From assembly GCF_018491765.1 (NCBI RefSeq), contig NZ_JABWCU010000007.1, forward strand, positions 238,776 through 302,775: 64,000 nt of DNA, read 5' to 3'. The translations under genes were made by a program, and so were the position numbers. Source of the DNA: Novosphingobium profundi (GTDB lineage: Bacteria; Pseudomonadota; Alphaproteobacteria; Sphingomonadales; Sphingomonadaceae). Positions 54,395-63,769 of the stretch are shown piece after piece. Each line of letters begins with the position of its first letter. Positions within the stretch are counted from its first letter, which is position 1. The notes under the pieces are model-generated. The model did no database searches and was not told where the DNA came from. It saw only the letters and a program-made list of their open reading frames with translations.

Positions 54395-54970
54395 TCAGCC
54401 CTGGATGGAGCGGGCAAGCCGCCGGTCCGGCACCAGCCACAGGGCGATGACAAGGATATAAAGCGATAGCGCGATCCAGCGGCTCACGAAGCTCAACGGC
54501 ACCGCGAGGGCATAGATGGCTAGCGTTCCCCAGCCCTTCGCATCCATGCCGATGGCCTGTGCGAGCATCGACTGGGCACCATTGCACGCGATTATGGCCC
54601 TTTCGAGCAGGAAAAAGCCGATGGCGGCTCCGCCGAGCACAATCCCGTAGGCCGCCGTTGCGCCGACCGAATAGGAACTTGCATCGAGCCAACGGATCAC
54701 GAACGGTACGAGGCTCAGCCAGAACAGGAGAAAATGGTTCGCCCAAAGCACTTTGCCATCAATGCGCGGAGCAAGCTGGAAGAGATGGTGATGGTTGTTC
54801 CAATAAAGCCCGACGTTGATGAAGCTCAGGCTGTAGGCAACGAGTAATGGCAGTGCCTGGGCAAGATCGGTTAGCGAGCCGCCGCCCGGCACGTGCAATT
54901 CGAGCACCATGATGGTGATCACGATCGCGATCACCCCATCTGTCAGCGCCTCCAGCCTGCGCGCGTTCAT
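54395..54970 (-). CDS. TMEM175-like potassium channel family protein (DUF1211)
   Basis: 191 residues, six helices. MNARRLEALTDGVIAIVITIMVLELHVPGG is the TMEM175/DUF1211 signature (RxExFSDGVxAI type), followed by LLVAYSLSFINVGLYWNNHHHLF and other helices. Bacterial members form K+-selective channels as tetramers. ATGA overlap with the AraC regulator gene, so coupled. Confidence 0.9.
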   Translation of the reverse strand: MNARRLEALTDGVIAIVITIMVLELHVPGGGSLTDLAQALPLLVAYSLSFINVGLYWNNHHHLFQLAPRIDGKVLWANHFLLFWLSLVPFVIRWLDASSYSVGATAAYGIVLGGAAIGFFLLERAIIACNGAQSMLAQAIGMDAKGWGTLAIYALAVPLSFVSRWIALSLYILVIALWLVPDRRLARSIQG

Positions 54971-55641
54971 GTCAGCGCTCCGAACGCTTGGTCCTGCGCG
55001 CCCTCGCTTTGCCAACATCGCCGCCAAACCAGCGGCGTAGCGCCGACCATGCGCTTGAACAGCCGCGTCAGATGGGCCTGATCTGCGAGGCCGCACGCAC
55101 TGGCGATTTGCGAAAGGGTGTCGTTCGTTTCCAGCATCATGAGCTGTGCGCGCCGCACCCTCTGCCGCATGATGTAGTTGTGAGGCGTCTCGCCGATCGT
55201 TATCTTGAATGCACGAAAGAAGTGCCCGGTGCTGAGGTTGGCTTGGCCGGCGAGGTCTTCTGCCTTGATATTCGCCGCAAGGTTCATGTCGATATACTGG
55301 ACGACTTTGCGCGCCTGCCAGGCGGCCAGTCCTCCAATCGGCGGGGGCTGGTGCGCGGGCCATGCGCGGATCATCGGCGGGCCGGAGGCAATCCTGGTGC
55401 AAGCGAGGCGGATCAAGGACCCGACCTGCTCGATATACTCCCAGGCGATTTGAGGATCGTCGTGCAAGGTTTGTTGCGCTTCGACGAGCAAGGCCAGCAT
55501 CCGCGGTGCATCGGCTCGCAGCGTTGTGTCTCGACTTGCAGCTTTCGACGAAGCGGGCGACGGCAGCGCAAGCGCACCCGGCTCCGGATCGGAACGTTCC
55601 TGTGCCCTTGGGGCGAGACGGGGGCGCAGCGATTGAAACAT
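54967..55641 (-). CDS. AraC-family transcriptional regulator
   Basis: 224 residues from the ATG at 55641 (an earlier ATG at 55758 is possible). The C-terminal AraC HTH is clear: VVQYIDMNLAANIKAEDLAGQANLSTGHFFRAFKITIGETPHNYIMRQRVRRAQLMMLETNDTLSQIASACGLADQAHLTRLFKRMVGATP. The N-terminal half has no recognised domain. It is divergent from the sensor kinase and may sense a ligand or act with the two-component system. Confidence 0.9.
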   Translation of the reverse strand: MFQSLRPRLAPRAQERSDPEPGALALPSPASSKAASRDTTLRADAPRMLALLVEAQQTLHDDPQIAWEYIEQVGSLIRLACTRIASGPPMIRAWPAHQPPPIGGLAAWQARKVVQYIDMNLAANIKAEDLAGQANLSTGHFFRAFKITIGETPHNYIMRQRVRRAQLMMLETNDTLSQIASACGLADQAHLTRLFKRMVGATPLVWRRCWQSEGAQDQAFGALT

Positions 55642-55792
55642 GGTGGCACGATATTGCTCTGCAGCAATTGGGTTAAGCCCCGATAGGGGGGCGGGATGTG
55701 CCCTCCAAAGAGGCTTGCGCGACGCTCCACTCGCCCCGATAGACACAAGTTGGTCCACTTGCCGGGCACGGCTAATTCGAGGCTTGGCATCG

Positions 55793-58747
55793 GTGTCTTC
55801 TCCAAACGTCTCCCTCGTGTCCGTTGGCCGGAGCGTCCTTCTAGGACTTCTCCTGCTGTTTATCGCATCGCCGGGGTGGTCTCTTGATCCCGATCGTAAC
55901 GTGGACCAGTTGCATCATACCGGGTGGACCTTGCGGGACGGCGCGCCGGGCAATATCCGCGCCCTGGCACAAGGACCGGACGGCTTCCTCTGGCTGGGGA
56001 CATCGACGGGCCTCTATCGCTTCGATGGCGTCCATTTCGAGCGGATCAGGCCCGATCAGGAGGATCGTGGGCGTTCGCTCCAGGTCACCGCCTTGCTGGC
56101 TGCGCGCAATGGCGAGATCTGGGTCGGCTATGACTTCGGGGGCATCGGGATCTATCGCGAGGGTCACCTGCGTGACGCCAATCCCTGGCCGCCCGAAGGC
56201 GGGGTGGCGGCGATCGTGCAAGCTCGCGACGGATCGATCTGGGTAGCCAGCGAAGTGCGCGGGGCCATGCAACTCGCGCGCCGCAAGGCAGGCCGCTGGA
56301 CGCGCTTCGACAGCAGCCGAGGCTTGGTCGACGGCCTCATGGGGCCGGTCCTGGCGACCCGCGAGGGCCTGATCTACGCCGCGTTGCCACCGTCGCTGCT
56401 CCACGTCGAGCTCGGCGGATCGCGCCTGGTGCGCACCGCCGAGACGGTAGAGAGCTTTGCCGCGCTGGCGCAGGATCACGATGGAACAATCTGGCTTGCC
56501 GATGACGCAGGGCTGCGCCGGTTGGACGGCAAAGGCGCCTTGGCAAGGCTGGGGCATGTCGGCACGCCGTATATAACGCGGCACATGCTGATCGACCGCG
56601 ATGGTGGCATCTGGATCACAGGGCAGGACAACGGCCTGGTCCGCTATCGGAAACGGAAGGGTCGGCTTACCGGTGAAACGCCCCATGCCATGACTTCAAA
56701 GCTTTCCTTGTCGGCTCTGGAGGATCGCGAAGGAAATGTCTGGGTCGGAACGGCCACCGGGCTGGACCGCTTCGCGCCGGCAACGATGATGGCCGCCAAA
56801 GGGGCACCAGAACCCGTCACCGGGTTCGTCAGCGACCCAAGATCACCCTATGTCTTTTTCGCCGGAACGGCCGGTGTCTATCGTATCAGCCATCGTGATG
56901 GCGTGCCGCATCTGGTGTTTGCCCAGCGGGATATCGGGGTCTTGTGCGGCAGTCCGGAGCGTATGCTGGCAATCAGCCTGGAAGGTGCGACCCTGCTCGA
57001 ACTGGACCGCGGTGGAACGGTCAAGAAGCTTCGGAAAATTGCAGGGCCGCTGTCAGTCAGCTGCGCCCAGGACAAAAACGGGACCTTCTGGACGGGCATG
57101 GACCGGCTGTACCGGGTTGGTGAGAACCGGTTGATCGAAGCCGGGCCTCCGGGCGGGACCATAACCCTGTTGCGGGCCGATCCCAAGGGAGGGCTGTTGG
57201 CCGCGCGCAGTCGCACCGGACTGCTCATACGCGATGCACGTGGCACACGACTTCGGGTGCCGGGCAAGGTGTTGACGATCGGCACGATCACCACACTGAC
57301 ACCGGCTCGCGAGGGACTGCTTCTCGGCGGGCAAAAGGGACTGGCTCTTGTCGCGAACGGTACGATCGCGCAGTTGTCTGAACGAATGTACCCCTTTCTC
57401 GCCGGACTGACCGGTGTGCTTCAGACGGGCGATGGATGGACCTGGATGATTGGCGCCACGGGGGTCGTGCGCGTGAAGGACGAGGCACTTGCCAAGGCCT
57501 TCCGCAAGCCCGGCACCCCGATCGCCTTCCAGAGCATTGGCCAGGAAAGCGATTATCGGGCCCGTTCGAACGTCTTTGAATCGAACGACATTGCCCGCGA
57601 CGCAAGTGGAACGCTCTGGTTCGTGACCGACAGGGGAATTGGTTGGGTCGAACCCTCGCGTCTTGTCCGCAATCGCATCGTACCGCCCGTATCGATCCTG
57701 TCGCTGAACGCCGACGGCCGCGGCTATCCGCTTTCGGGTACGGAGCCGGTGCGCCTGCCTCCCAACATCGGCAGGGTCGAGATCCGGTATACGGCACTCA
57801 GCCTGACCGACGCGGCGACAAACCAGTTCCGATATCGTCTCGCCGGGGGCGATGGGACCTGGTACGATGCAGGAATGGGGCGGCAGGCGCTGTTCACGAA
57901 CCTTGGCCCCGGACGTTATGAATTACAGGTTATCGCGGCCAACAATGCAGGCGTGTGGAATAGCGAAGGGGCACGGCTTAGTTTCGAGGTCGCGCCGGCG
58001 TTTTACCAGTCAAGCTGGTTTCTCATCTGCTGCGCAGTCCTCGTCATGGCGGCGATCTGGCTCTTCTACCGCAGACGACTGGCGATCATCACCGAGCGTG
58101 CGCGCAGCCGTGTGGAGGTGCAGTTAGCCGAACGCGAGCGCATCGCCCGGGAACTGCACGATACCTTGCTTCAGGGCTTCCAGGGCCTGATGCTTCGGTT
58201 CCAGGCCGTCGTCGAACTGCTGCCACGGGGCGACAAGGCGCGCGCGGAAATGGAGAGCGCGCTGGACCGGGCGGACAGCGTACTTCTGGAAAGCCGCGAA
58301 CGTGTCCATTCCATGCGCCAGGACCTGCTGCCGGTGGAATTGGCCGAGCGTCTCTCCAGACTGGCCGATGACATCCTTCCGTCAACGATCGCGTGGGATC
58401 TCGAAACGACCGGCCTCGCCCGCCTGATCTGCGCGCCTGTGGCCGATGAAGTCATCATCATCATGCGCGAAGCCCTGAGCAATACGGTGCGCCATGCCCA
58501 GGCGAGCCATGTCGCTTTGCGTATTCGCTATAGCTCGGACGAAGTCATCGTTTCCATTGGTGACGATGGCAAAGGCTTGCCTCGCACTGTTCTCGAGGCC
58601 GGGGCAAGAGAGGGTCACTATGGTCTGGTTGGAATGCGAGAACGCGCGCGAAAGCTCTCCGGGGCCCTGGATATCTCGACTAGCGGACAGGGTGGAACGG
58701 CAATCACATTCGCCATCCCGGCGGACATTGCTTATAGAACCTTGTGA
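55793..58747 (+). CDS. Two-component sensor kinase with beta-propeller (ligand_bd/Y_Y_Y) periplasmic domain
   Basis: About 984 residues with a start at the GTG at 55793 (uncertain; GTG 55817 is also possible). Signal peptide/helix SVLLGLLLLFIASPG; a periplasmic propeller of about 600 residues with repeated NIRALAQGPDGFLWLGTSTGLYRFDG and GEIWVGYDFGG motifs (two-component regulator propeller), the Y_Y_Y domain (IRYTALSLTDAATNQFRYRLAGGDGTWYDAG), a membrane helix near 740-760, HisKA_3 with RELHDTLLQG near 787 and a HATPase end (EALSNTVRHAQ ... VSIGDDGKGLP). No receiver domain. Family members often sense carbohydrates or cell-wall-type ligands. Confidence 0.92.
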   Translation: MSSPNVSLVSVGRSVLLGLLLLFIASPGWSLDPDRNVDQLHHTGWTLRDGAPGNIRALAQGPDGFLWLGTSTGLYRFDGVHFERIRPDQEDRGRSLQVTALLAARNGEIWVGYDFGGIGIYREGHLRDANPWPPEGGVAAIVQARDGSIWVASEVRGAMQLARRKAGRWTRFDSSRGLVDGLMGPVLATREGLIYAALPPSLLHVELGGSRLVRTAETVESFAALAQDHDGTIWLADDAGLRRLDGKGALARLGHVGTPYITRHMLIDRDGGIWITGQDNGLVRYRKRKGRLTGETPHAMTSKLSLSALEDREGNVWVGTATGLDRFAPATMMAAKGAPEPVTGFVSDPRSPYVFFAGTAGVYRISHRDGVPHLVFAQRDIGVLCGSPERMLAISLEGATLLELDRGGTVKKLRKIAGPLSVSCAQDKNGTFWTGMDRLYRVGENRLIEAGPPGGTITLLRADPKGGLLAARSRTGLLIRDARGTRLRVPGKVLTIGTITTLTPAREGLLLGGQKGLALVANGTIAQLSERMYPFLAGLTGVLQTGDGWTWMIGATGVVRVKDEALAKAFRKPGTPIAFQSIGQESDYRARSNVFESNDIARDASGTLWFVTDRGIGWVEPSRLVRNRIVPPVSILSLNADGRGYPLSGTEPVRLPPNIGRVEIRYTALSLTDAATNQFRYRLAGGDGTWYDAGMGRQALFTNLGPGRYELQVIAANNAGVWNSEGARLSFEVAPAFYQSSWFLICCAVLVMAAIWLFYRRRLAIITERARSRVEVQLAERERIARELHDTLLQGFQGLMLRFQAVVELLPRGDKARAEMESALDRADSVLLESRERVHSMRQDLLPVELAERLSRLADDILPSTIAWDLETTGLARLICAPVADEVIIIMREALSNTVRHAQASHVALRIRYSSDEVIVSIGDDGKGLPRTVLEAGAREGHYGLVGMRERARKLSGALDISTSGQGGTAITFAIPADIAYRTL

Positions 58748-58767
58748 TCTCCCAGCAGGTCCTGCTT

Positions 58768-59466
58768 TCACGGCAAGTCAATCAGCAACACTTCGCAGTC
58801 GGTATCCGCTTCAAGCGCCAAGAGCTGTTCCTGCGTCAGGGCTGCCCCATCACCCATTCGAAGTTCCGTGCCATTCAAGCCGATGATGCCGCTAATGACT
58901 TGCACCCAATAGCCGCGCTGCGGGTCGAGCGAGCGGGTGAGGCTTGTGCCTTCATCAAGGCATGCCAGTTCCAGAACTGCGTCTTGATGGATCGATAAGG
59001 AACCCTCCCGCCCGTCTTCGCTGACCAGGACGCCAAAGCGGTTGTGTCGCGCTCGCGGATCGAAGCTGCGCTGCTCGTAGGACGGCGCAAGACCTGCCTT
59101 CGAAGGGTGAATCCATATTTGCAGAATATGGGTGCGGCTGTCCGCCGAGGGATTGCGTTCGCTATGCCTCACGCCTGTGCCCGCGCTCATGCGCTGCACT
59201 TCGCCTGCACGAATCCGTGTTTCATTGCCCAGATCGTCGCGGTGGCGAACAGTACCTTCCAGCACCAGGGTTATGATTTCCATATCCTGGTGGGCATGTT
59301 CGGCAAAGCCGCCTCCGGGAATGATACGCTCCTCGTTGAGAACCCTAAGCGCACGAAAGCCCATGTTCTTCGGGTCGATATAATCGCCGAAAGAGAAGCT
59401 GTGGCGTGCGTCGACTTCGGCGCCTGAATGACGGCCACGAGCGCCTCTGTCGCGAAAGGTTATCAT
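58768..59466 (-). CDS. Pirin family protein (second copy)
   Basis: 232 residues. Cupin metal motif GGGFAEHAHQDMEIITLVLEG and RMSAGTGVRHSERNPS are the pirin blocks; the C-terminal cupin follows. It is about equally related by eye to the first pirin (41378) as to pirins generally, so probably not a recent duplicate. It is convergent with the sensor kinase gene (20 bases between stops). Confidence 0.93.
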   Translation of the reverse strand: MITFRDRGARGRHSGAEVDARHSFSFGDYIDPKNMGFRALRVLNEERIIPGGGFAEHAHQDMEIITLVLEGTVRHRDDLGNETRIRAGEVQRMSAGTGVRHSERNPSADSRTHILQIWIHPSKAGLAPSYEQRSFDPRARHNRFGVLVSEDGREGSLSIHQDAVLELACLDEGTSLTRSLDPQRGYWVQVISGIIGLNGTELRMGDGAALTQEQLLALEADTDCEVLLIDLP

Positions 59467-59868
59467 AATGTGTCTCCAAGAGGCCGCCGGAACCGGCCGC
59501 CGCGCATCACTTTCGTAGCCCCGTCCAGGTCTTGCGATCAGACCGATAATTTCGCCGAGCGAATTCCACGAAGTTGAACAGTCGCGACTTCAACCGCCCT
59601 CCCCCTCTCAGCAAATAATTGCCTCACAAGGCAAAACCGGTCGGTCTGCTCCCTGACGCGTCAAACCGACCCACGAACGACCAACAAAGGCGCTTGGCGG
59701 GCTTGGCACGAACCCGACCTAGCTGGCGCGATGACCTAACCGCCAGACAAGGAGGCGGGTGAACGGTTCGGGATCGTCTAAGCGGAATGCGACACGCACG
59801 AACGGACTTCGCTTTTTCAGGAGCGAACGTCGAGGCAAAGAACGATCCAACCGCAGCATGATGTTCGG
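59467..59868. other. Intergenic region with a reverse-oriented repeat copy
   Basis: No gene. A diverged copy of the dispersed repeat, in opposite orientation, lies at 59637-59701. The remainder presumably holds the pirin promoter. Confidence 0.55.
59637..59701 (-). repeat. Dispersed intergenic repeat, reverse copy
   Basis: CCGGTCGGTCTGCTCCC at the left and CGACCAACAAAGGCGCTTGG at 59678 at the right match the complement of the family seen at 36962 and 63132. The right-hand motif recurs at 60977, 61345 and 61724. Confidence 0.55.
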
Positions 59869-60735
59869 CTAGGCGAGCAGCGCCGCGTTGAGGGTGTCCG
59901 CGTCGCGTACCTCTTCGCCAGTAAAGCGCCCTTCAACGGCAGCAATGGCCTCGAGCGGAACGAGTTGGTCGATCAGGAACCCGACCCGCACGCGCACTCC
60001 TTCAGGAGTCAGAAGCACGGGGCTAAACCGGAAAGACTTGATAAGGCCTACCAAGTACACGAACCCCACGTCACTCACGATGAACATGACGACCGTGGCG
60101 GTGCGGCTCCAGTGTCCGAGCAGTAGATGATAGGCCGCGATCTCGATCGCCGACAAGATCAGTAGCGTCGCGCACATCGGCGTCAGGTGCTTGTGATAGG
60201 TGAAGGCGCGGGTATTTGCTGGCACATCGGCGGAGCCTCCCCAGCGAAACAGCGCCATGTGGATTACGGCTATCTCTGCTACGGCCAATCGGGCCAGCGC
60301 CGGCGGAATGAATTCCGACGCGGCCGACACCAACCGCTCCTTGCGATCGACGTCTTCCCTGTTCATCGCCCGGCTTGCCCGGGCTGTGCCCCACGCCACA
60401 TGGCCCAAAATAACGGTCGCCATCGTGACTGCGAGGATCGGCATTTCGAGGAGCGCGCGCCGTAGTGGCGAAGGCAAAGCCAGCCCGACGGTAAAACTCG
60501 CTCCAGCCAGCACACCGAGAACGGCGCTCCACTCCGGCTTCCCGGACGATCGGGCGACGAGCGACAGCATCAGCGCGTCCGTAACAACCCAAAGGAACAA
60601 GAGCAGCCCCGCAATCGGATAAGCAGCCGCCATTGGCGTTCGTACCGCTATCCCAGCCAGCGTAACGATAATGAAGGGCGCAATCTTCGCGGCGACCTGT
60701 CGGCGATCAGAAGTTCCGCTGGCCTGGGCTGTCAT
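59869..60735 (-). CDS. Polytopic membrane protein of unknown function
   Basis: 288 residues, six or seven membrane helices (KIAPFIIVTLAGIAV, YPIAGLLLFLWVVTDALMLSLV, WSAVLGVLAGASFTVGLAL, MPILAVTMATVILGHVAW and others) and a cytosolic end VLLTPEGVRVRVGFLIDQLVPLEAIAAVEGRF, which resembles the start of a PH-like domain. The ATG at 60735 follows AAAGGGAGTGT; an ATG at 60792 is possible. No family recognised. Confidence 0.7.
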   Translation of the reverse strand: MTAQASGTSDRRQVAAKIAPFIIVTLAGIAVRTPMAAAYPIAGLLLFLWVVTDALMLSLVARSSGKPEWSAVLGVLAGASFTVGLALPSPLRRALLEMPILAVTMATVILGHVAWGTARASRAMNREDVDRKERLVSAASEFIPPALARLAVAEIAVIHMALFRWGGSADVPANTRAFTYHKHLTPMCATLLILSAIEIAAYHLLLGHWSRTATVVMFIVSDVGFVYLVGLIKSFRFSPVLLTPEGVRVRVGFLIDQLVPLEAIAAVEGRFTGEEVRDADTLNAALLA

Positions 60736-61054
60736 ACACTCCCTTTCCGCCTGCAAGAACGACCGATGTTGATCTGACGCAGGAACAGCCATGATTATGC
60801 GCCGGCTGCAGAGGCATCGCCAGCGTTACCGTCTTCTCAAACGTCATTGCCGTTCAATTCTGAGACGACCTCTTCTGCTCTGGTTTGACCATACTTTTCG
60901 AGAAAAGAGATGTTGGTGACGACAAAAGGTGCTTTCCGGAATGGCGAGTTTCGAGAGCGTGCCTTCGGACACTGAGCGACCGACAAGGGCGCGTGGCGGA
61001 ATTTCGGCAGACGCCCCGTTGCGGTCATCGGATTGGTTAGGCATTTAGACGTCG

Positions 61055-61252
61055 ATGCGCAGACGACAGCCCGACCGCTATGATTACCTTTTTCAAATTG
61101 TCAGCGTCTTCCTGACATTTGCAGCCTTAGCTTTTTCGAGGGGTCAAGGCTGGTCTTGGCCACTTTCGATCACGTTCCTAATCGTCATTTCAATACCCGT
61201 TGGCCTTGGTCTCGCTTGGTTAAAGCACCAACTACAAAAGCGGAGGCGCTAA
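61055..61252 (+). CDS. Small two-helix membrane protein
   Basis: 65 residues: MRRRQPDRYDYLFQIVSVFLTFAALAFSRGQGWSWPLSITFLIVISIPVGLGLAWLKHQLQKRRR. Two hydrophobic helices with basic ends, consistent with an inner-membrane hairpin. Ribosome binding site is weak. Not recognised. Confidence 0.45.
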   Translation: MRRRQPDRYDYLFQIVSVFLTFAALAFSRGQGWSWPLSITFLIVISIPVGLGLAWLKHQLQKRRR

Positions 61253-61344
61253 GGCAGCTTGCCACCCATCTTCACCGTCGACCGCTCAGGTCTGCGCGGG
61301 AGACCGGACCGGCAGGTTTCTGGAGCGTCAAATCTGCCCTTGAG

Positions 61345-61367
61345 CGACCGACTAGGGCGCCATGCGG
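61345..61367 (-). repeat. 23-bp motif of the repeat family
   Basis: CGACCGACTAGGGCGCCATG at the start of the interval matches the motif at 60977-60999 (CGACCGACAAGGGCGCGTGG) and 61724-61746 (CGACCGGCAAGGGCGCCTGG). The flanking 61280-61345 also contains GAGACCGGACCGGCAGG. Confidence 0.5.
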
Positions 61368-61417
61368 GCAGGCAACATACGTACCCCACTGCGGTCGTTG
61401 CGATGTTTCGCGCCGTG

Positions 61418-61630
61418 ATGCACATTGTCGCCATGAATGCTGAGAACACGGCCCTACTTAAGGCGCTCGCTTGGATGTGCGAGCAATATATCTCCAAGGA
61501 CGGGATGGTCGATCACTCCTGTATCTCAGCCGGAGAGCAAGCCGTCGAACAATTAGTCAAATATGGCCTGCTGGAACCGAGCCCTCGAGGGGGGCGCTGG
61601 ACTGAAGCTGGGCGCGCCTTACTGGACTAA
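61418..61630 (+). CDS. Small soluble protein of unknown function
   Basis: 70 residues (or 65 from the ATG at 61433). MNAENTALLKALAWMCEQYISKDGMVDHSCISAGEQAVEQLVKYGLLEPSPRGGRWTEAGRALLD looks like a winged-helix-type fragment with a C-terminal turn RGGRWTEAG. Upstream DNA in the same frame is repeat sequence, so the longer frame is not used. Confidence 0.5.
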   Translation: MHIVAMNAENTALLKALAWMCEQYISKDGMVDHSCISAGEQAVEQLVKYGLLEPSPRGGRWTEAGRALLD

Positions 61631-62090
61631 CGTCCGTTCGTTGACACTTTCCGTCGGCCACGAATCGGGCTGGCAATGATAACCGGCCGGTCCGCTCCCA
61701 GATGCGCCAGATTAGCCCTCGATCGACCGGCAAGGGCGCCTGGCGGCCACTCCCGCCGCCGATGCATAGAGGCCCTTCTGCGCCCGACCCATTCCAGACA
61801 TTCAACGAATCCACCAGCGAACTCAAAAGCGGCCGCTCGCCAAGAGCCACGGAGAGCAGTTTCAGCGCAGCTCGCGCGGCTCGCCATTTCGATAACGTGA
61901 TAGAAAGTCTTGAAGATGCGCGCGCGGGTGTGGGGCTGATCGAGTGGATGCAGGCTCGGGCGCGATGACCACACTTCTTGGGCTCCTATCGCCTCTATGG
62001 ACCAACGCTACGCCTTGAAAGCGTGCGGAAATTACAATTGGAAGGTCGCAAGGCCTTGAAAAGCAAGGTTAGCGTTTTCTAATCGAGCGG
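61631..62090. other. Intergenic region with a reverse repeat copy at 61681-61746
   Basis: CCGGCCGGTCCGCTCCCAG and CGACCGGCAAGGGCGCCTGG are recognisable repeat blocks. An 88-codon frame at 61702-61968 runs through the repeat and has no family similarity or start context, so no gene is called. Confidence 0.5.
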
Positions 62091-63098
62091 ATGACCTTTT
62101 TACTCGCAAAAACTATCCGCCCCATTGGCTGCCTGGCGCTTGCGGTGACTGCCCCGTCGACTGTGCAGGCTCAGGCATCATCTGCGCCTTTACATTCGCA
62201 GGGCGAACCGAATGTCGTCGTCCTGACCGACTACCGCAATATCGGCGAGGCCGACCTGTGCCGGCTTGAAGGGCGAGCACTCTTCACAGGCACTTTAGAG
62301 CTGCGCCATCGCGACGGCAGGCTCATTCGCCGCCTTGCCTGCGCCAACGGTCTCAAGGATGGAATTGACCGGCAGTTTTATACCAGCGGCACGCTGCGTA
62401 TGGAGCGCAATTGGAAAGCCGGTGCGCTCGACGGGCTCTACCGCCACTGGACCGAGGACGGCGTGCTCAAGGAGCAGTGGACCTACGGCCCCGATGGGCT
62501 CGAAGGCAGGTATTACGTCTATCATCCCAATGGCGTGCAGGCTGCCTTCGCCAACTACAAGAATGGCAAGCGCGACGGACCCTACGCCGATTTCGACAAG
62601 GAGGGGGAACTTAAGGAGAGTGGCTCCTACGTTGATGGTAGGGCAGATGGCGAAGTGATCGAGCGCACAATGCACGGCGGTCTCGCCTATCGGCATTTCG
62701 ATCACGGAAGGCGTGTCGGGCTTCAAACCTTGTGGAGCAAAGATGGCGAGATTCTGAGGCTTACACGCTACACGAGCGAAGGCCAGTTCGTACGCGAGCG
62801 GACCTGGAACACCAAGGGTGAGCTGATCCGCGAGTATACACCCGTCATGCTTCCCGGTTATGGACCTGGGCTCAAGATGGTCGAGCAGGACGGCTGTGCG
62901 GTCCACACCACCATACAGAGCGGCACCAGCGATCCCGCGAAGCTCGCGATGATGAACTATTCCTCCGCACCCGGCCTTTACAAGCTGGAGACCATCACGT
63001 GCGAAGGCGAAGTCCTCGAGAGGGTAGAGGCGTTCGACCACAAGCTGCTGGCCGAACCGATCCACAACGGAAACGCGTGGGACTGCTCTCCGTCCTGA
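62091..63098 (+). CDS. Exported MORN-repeat (YwqK-like) protein
   Basis: 335 residues with a signal peptide (IRPIGCLALAVTAPSTVQAQ). The middle holds six or so MORN-like repeats of the pattern G-x-L-D-G-x-Y/W (GALDGLYRHWTEDGVLKEQW, DGLEGRYYVYHPNGVQAAF, GKRDGPYADFDKEGELKESG, GRADGEVIERTMHGG). Annotation of such proteins as YwqK antitoxins is automatic and not supported here by a toxin gene next to it. The C-terminal part (TPVMLPGYGPGLKMVEQDGC) is unique, with cysteines in GCAVHT and ITCEG. Confidence 0.75.
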   Translation: MTFLLAKTIRPIGCLALAVTAPSTVQAQASSAPLHSQGEPNVVVLTDYRNIGEADLCRLEGRALFTGTLELRHRDGRLIRRLACANGLKDGIDRQFYTSGTLRMERNWKAGALDGLYRHWTEDGVLKEQWTYGPDGLEGRYYVYHPNGVQAAFANYKNGKRDGPYADFDKEGELKESGSYVDGRADGEVIERTMHGGLAYRHFDHGRRVGLQTLWSKDGEILRLTRYTSEGQFVRERTWNTKGELIREYTPVMLPGYGPGLKMVEQDGCAVHTTIQSGTSDPAKLAMMNYSSAPGLYKLETITCEGEVLERVEAFDHKLLAEPIHNGNAWDCSPS

Positions 63099-63131
63099 CA
63101 CAATCTTCAAACTGGCGTTCCGAAGCGAAAC

Positions 63132-63277
63132 CGACCCTTGGCCGCCGTTCAGCCGCCAATTCGGGCTCCCCAGGAGCAGACCGGCAGTTTTTCCATCCCA
63201 GACACCCAGGACGGGCCGTTTGCGGAATGGCGGCTCAAGACCTAGGAATGGCAGATAGCTGCCTTTCGCCTTCAGGT
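63132..63277 (+). repeat. Dispersed intergenic repeat, copy 4 (near full length)
   Basis: Aligns with the 36962 copy through CGACCCTTGGCCGCC, CCCAGGAGCAGACCGGCAG, CATCCCAGACACC, AGGACGGGCCG, TTGCGGAAT and CTTTCGCCTTCAGG. Both copies are about 146 bases. Confidence 0.75.
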
Positions 63278-63361
63278 GTGGCGCATCACCGACAAACAAG
63301 ATTTTCTGCCGCTCGGCACACGCCCCCTAGCGGACACCGCTCCACCACGGCAAAAGGTAGT

Positions 63362-63769
63362 ATGATCTCCTTTCGCCTCCCTTGGTATAGCCTGACTGTT
63401 GGAGCCGTCATATTAATCGGTGCCAGCTTCCTGCCGGTTTCAAGTGCCATCAAGTGGCCTATTATACTTGCTGGAAGCCTTCTCTTGATAGATGGCGGCC
63501 TCGGTCTGCGCACATTGCCGAGCCTCGTTCCGTTCGCGAGCTTTCCCGAGGATTGGCAACAGATTGAGCGCGAGATGTACTTCGGTCCGATCGGGAAAGT
63601 ACGTTGGGGACTCATCGCCTGCGCCTGTATTTGCCTCGCTCTCTTTGTGCTGACCCTTCCCGGCGGCGATTGGCAAATTTGGGCCGTGCTAGCCTTGATG
63701 TTGGCGTCAGTAATCGGGTGGGTGATAGCGGCTCTCAGGGCAATTCGAGAGGTGCTCGGGAATGACTGA
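63362..63769 (+). CDS. Small membrane protein of unknown function
   Basis: 135 residues with four hydrophobic helices (WYSLTVGAVILIGASFLPV, IKWPIILAGSLLLIDGGLG, WGLIACACICLALFVLTLP, WAVLALMLASVIGWVIAALRAI). The ATG at 63362 follows a weak site; an in-frame extension to 62999 overlaps the preceding gene and repeat. Not recognised. Confidence 0.6.
   Translation: MISFRLPWYSLTVGAVILIGASFLPVSSAIKWPIILAGSLLLIDGGLGLRTLPSLVPFASFPEDWQQIEREMYFGPIGKVRWGLIACACICLALFVLTLPGGDWQIWAVLALMLASVIGWVIAALRAIREVLGND

Noticed and set aside
61702..61968. 88-codon frame
   Set aside because: It runs through a repeat copy and has no start context.
62091..63098. Toxin-antitoxin (YwqK) assignment
   Set aside because: No toxin gene is adjacent; the MORN repeats and signal peptide alone do not support it.
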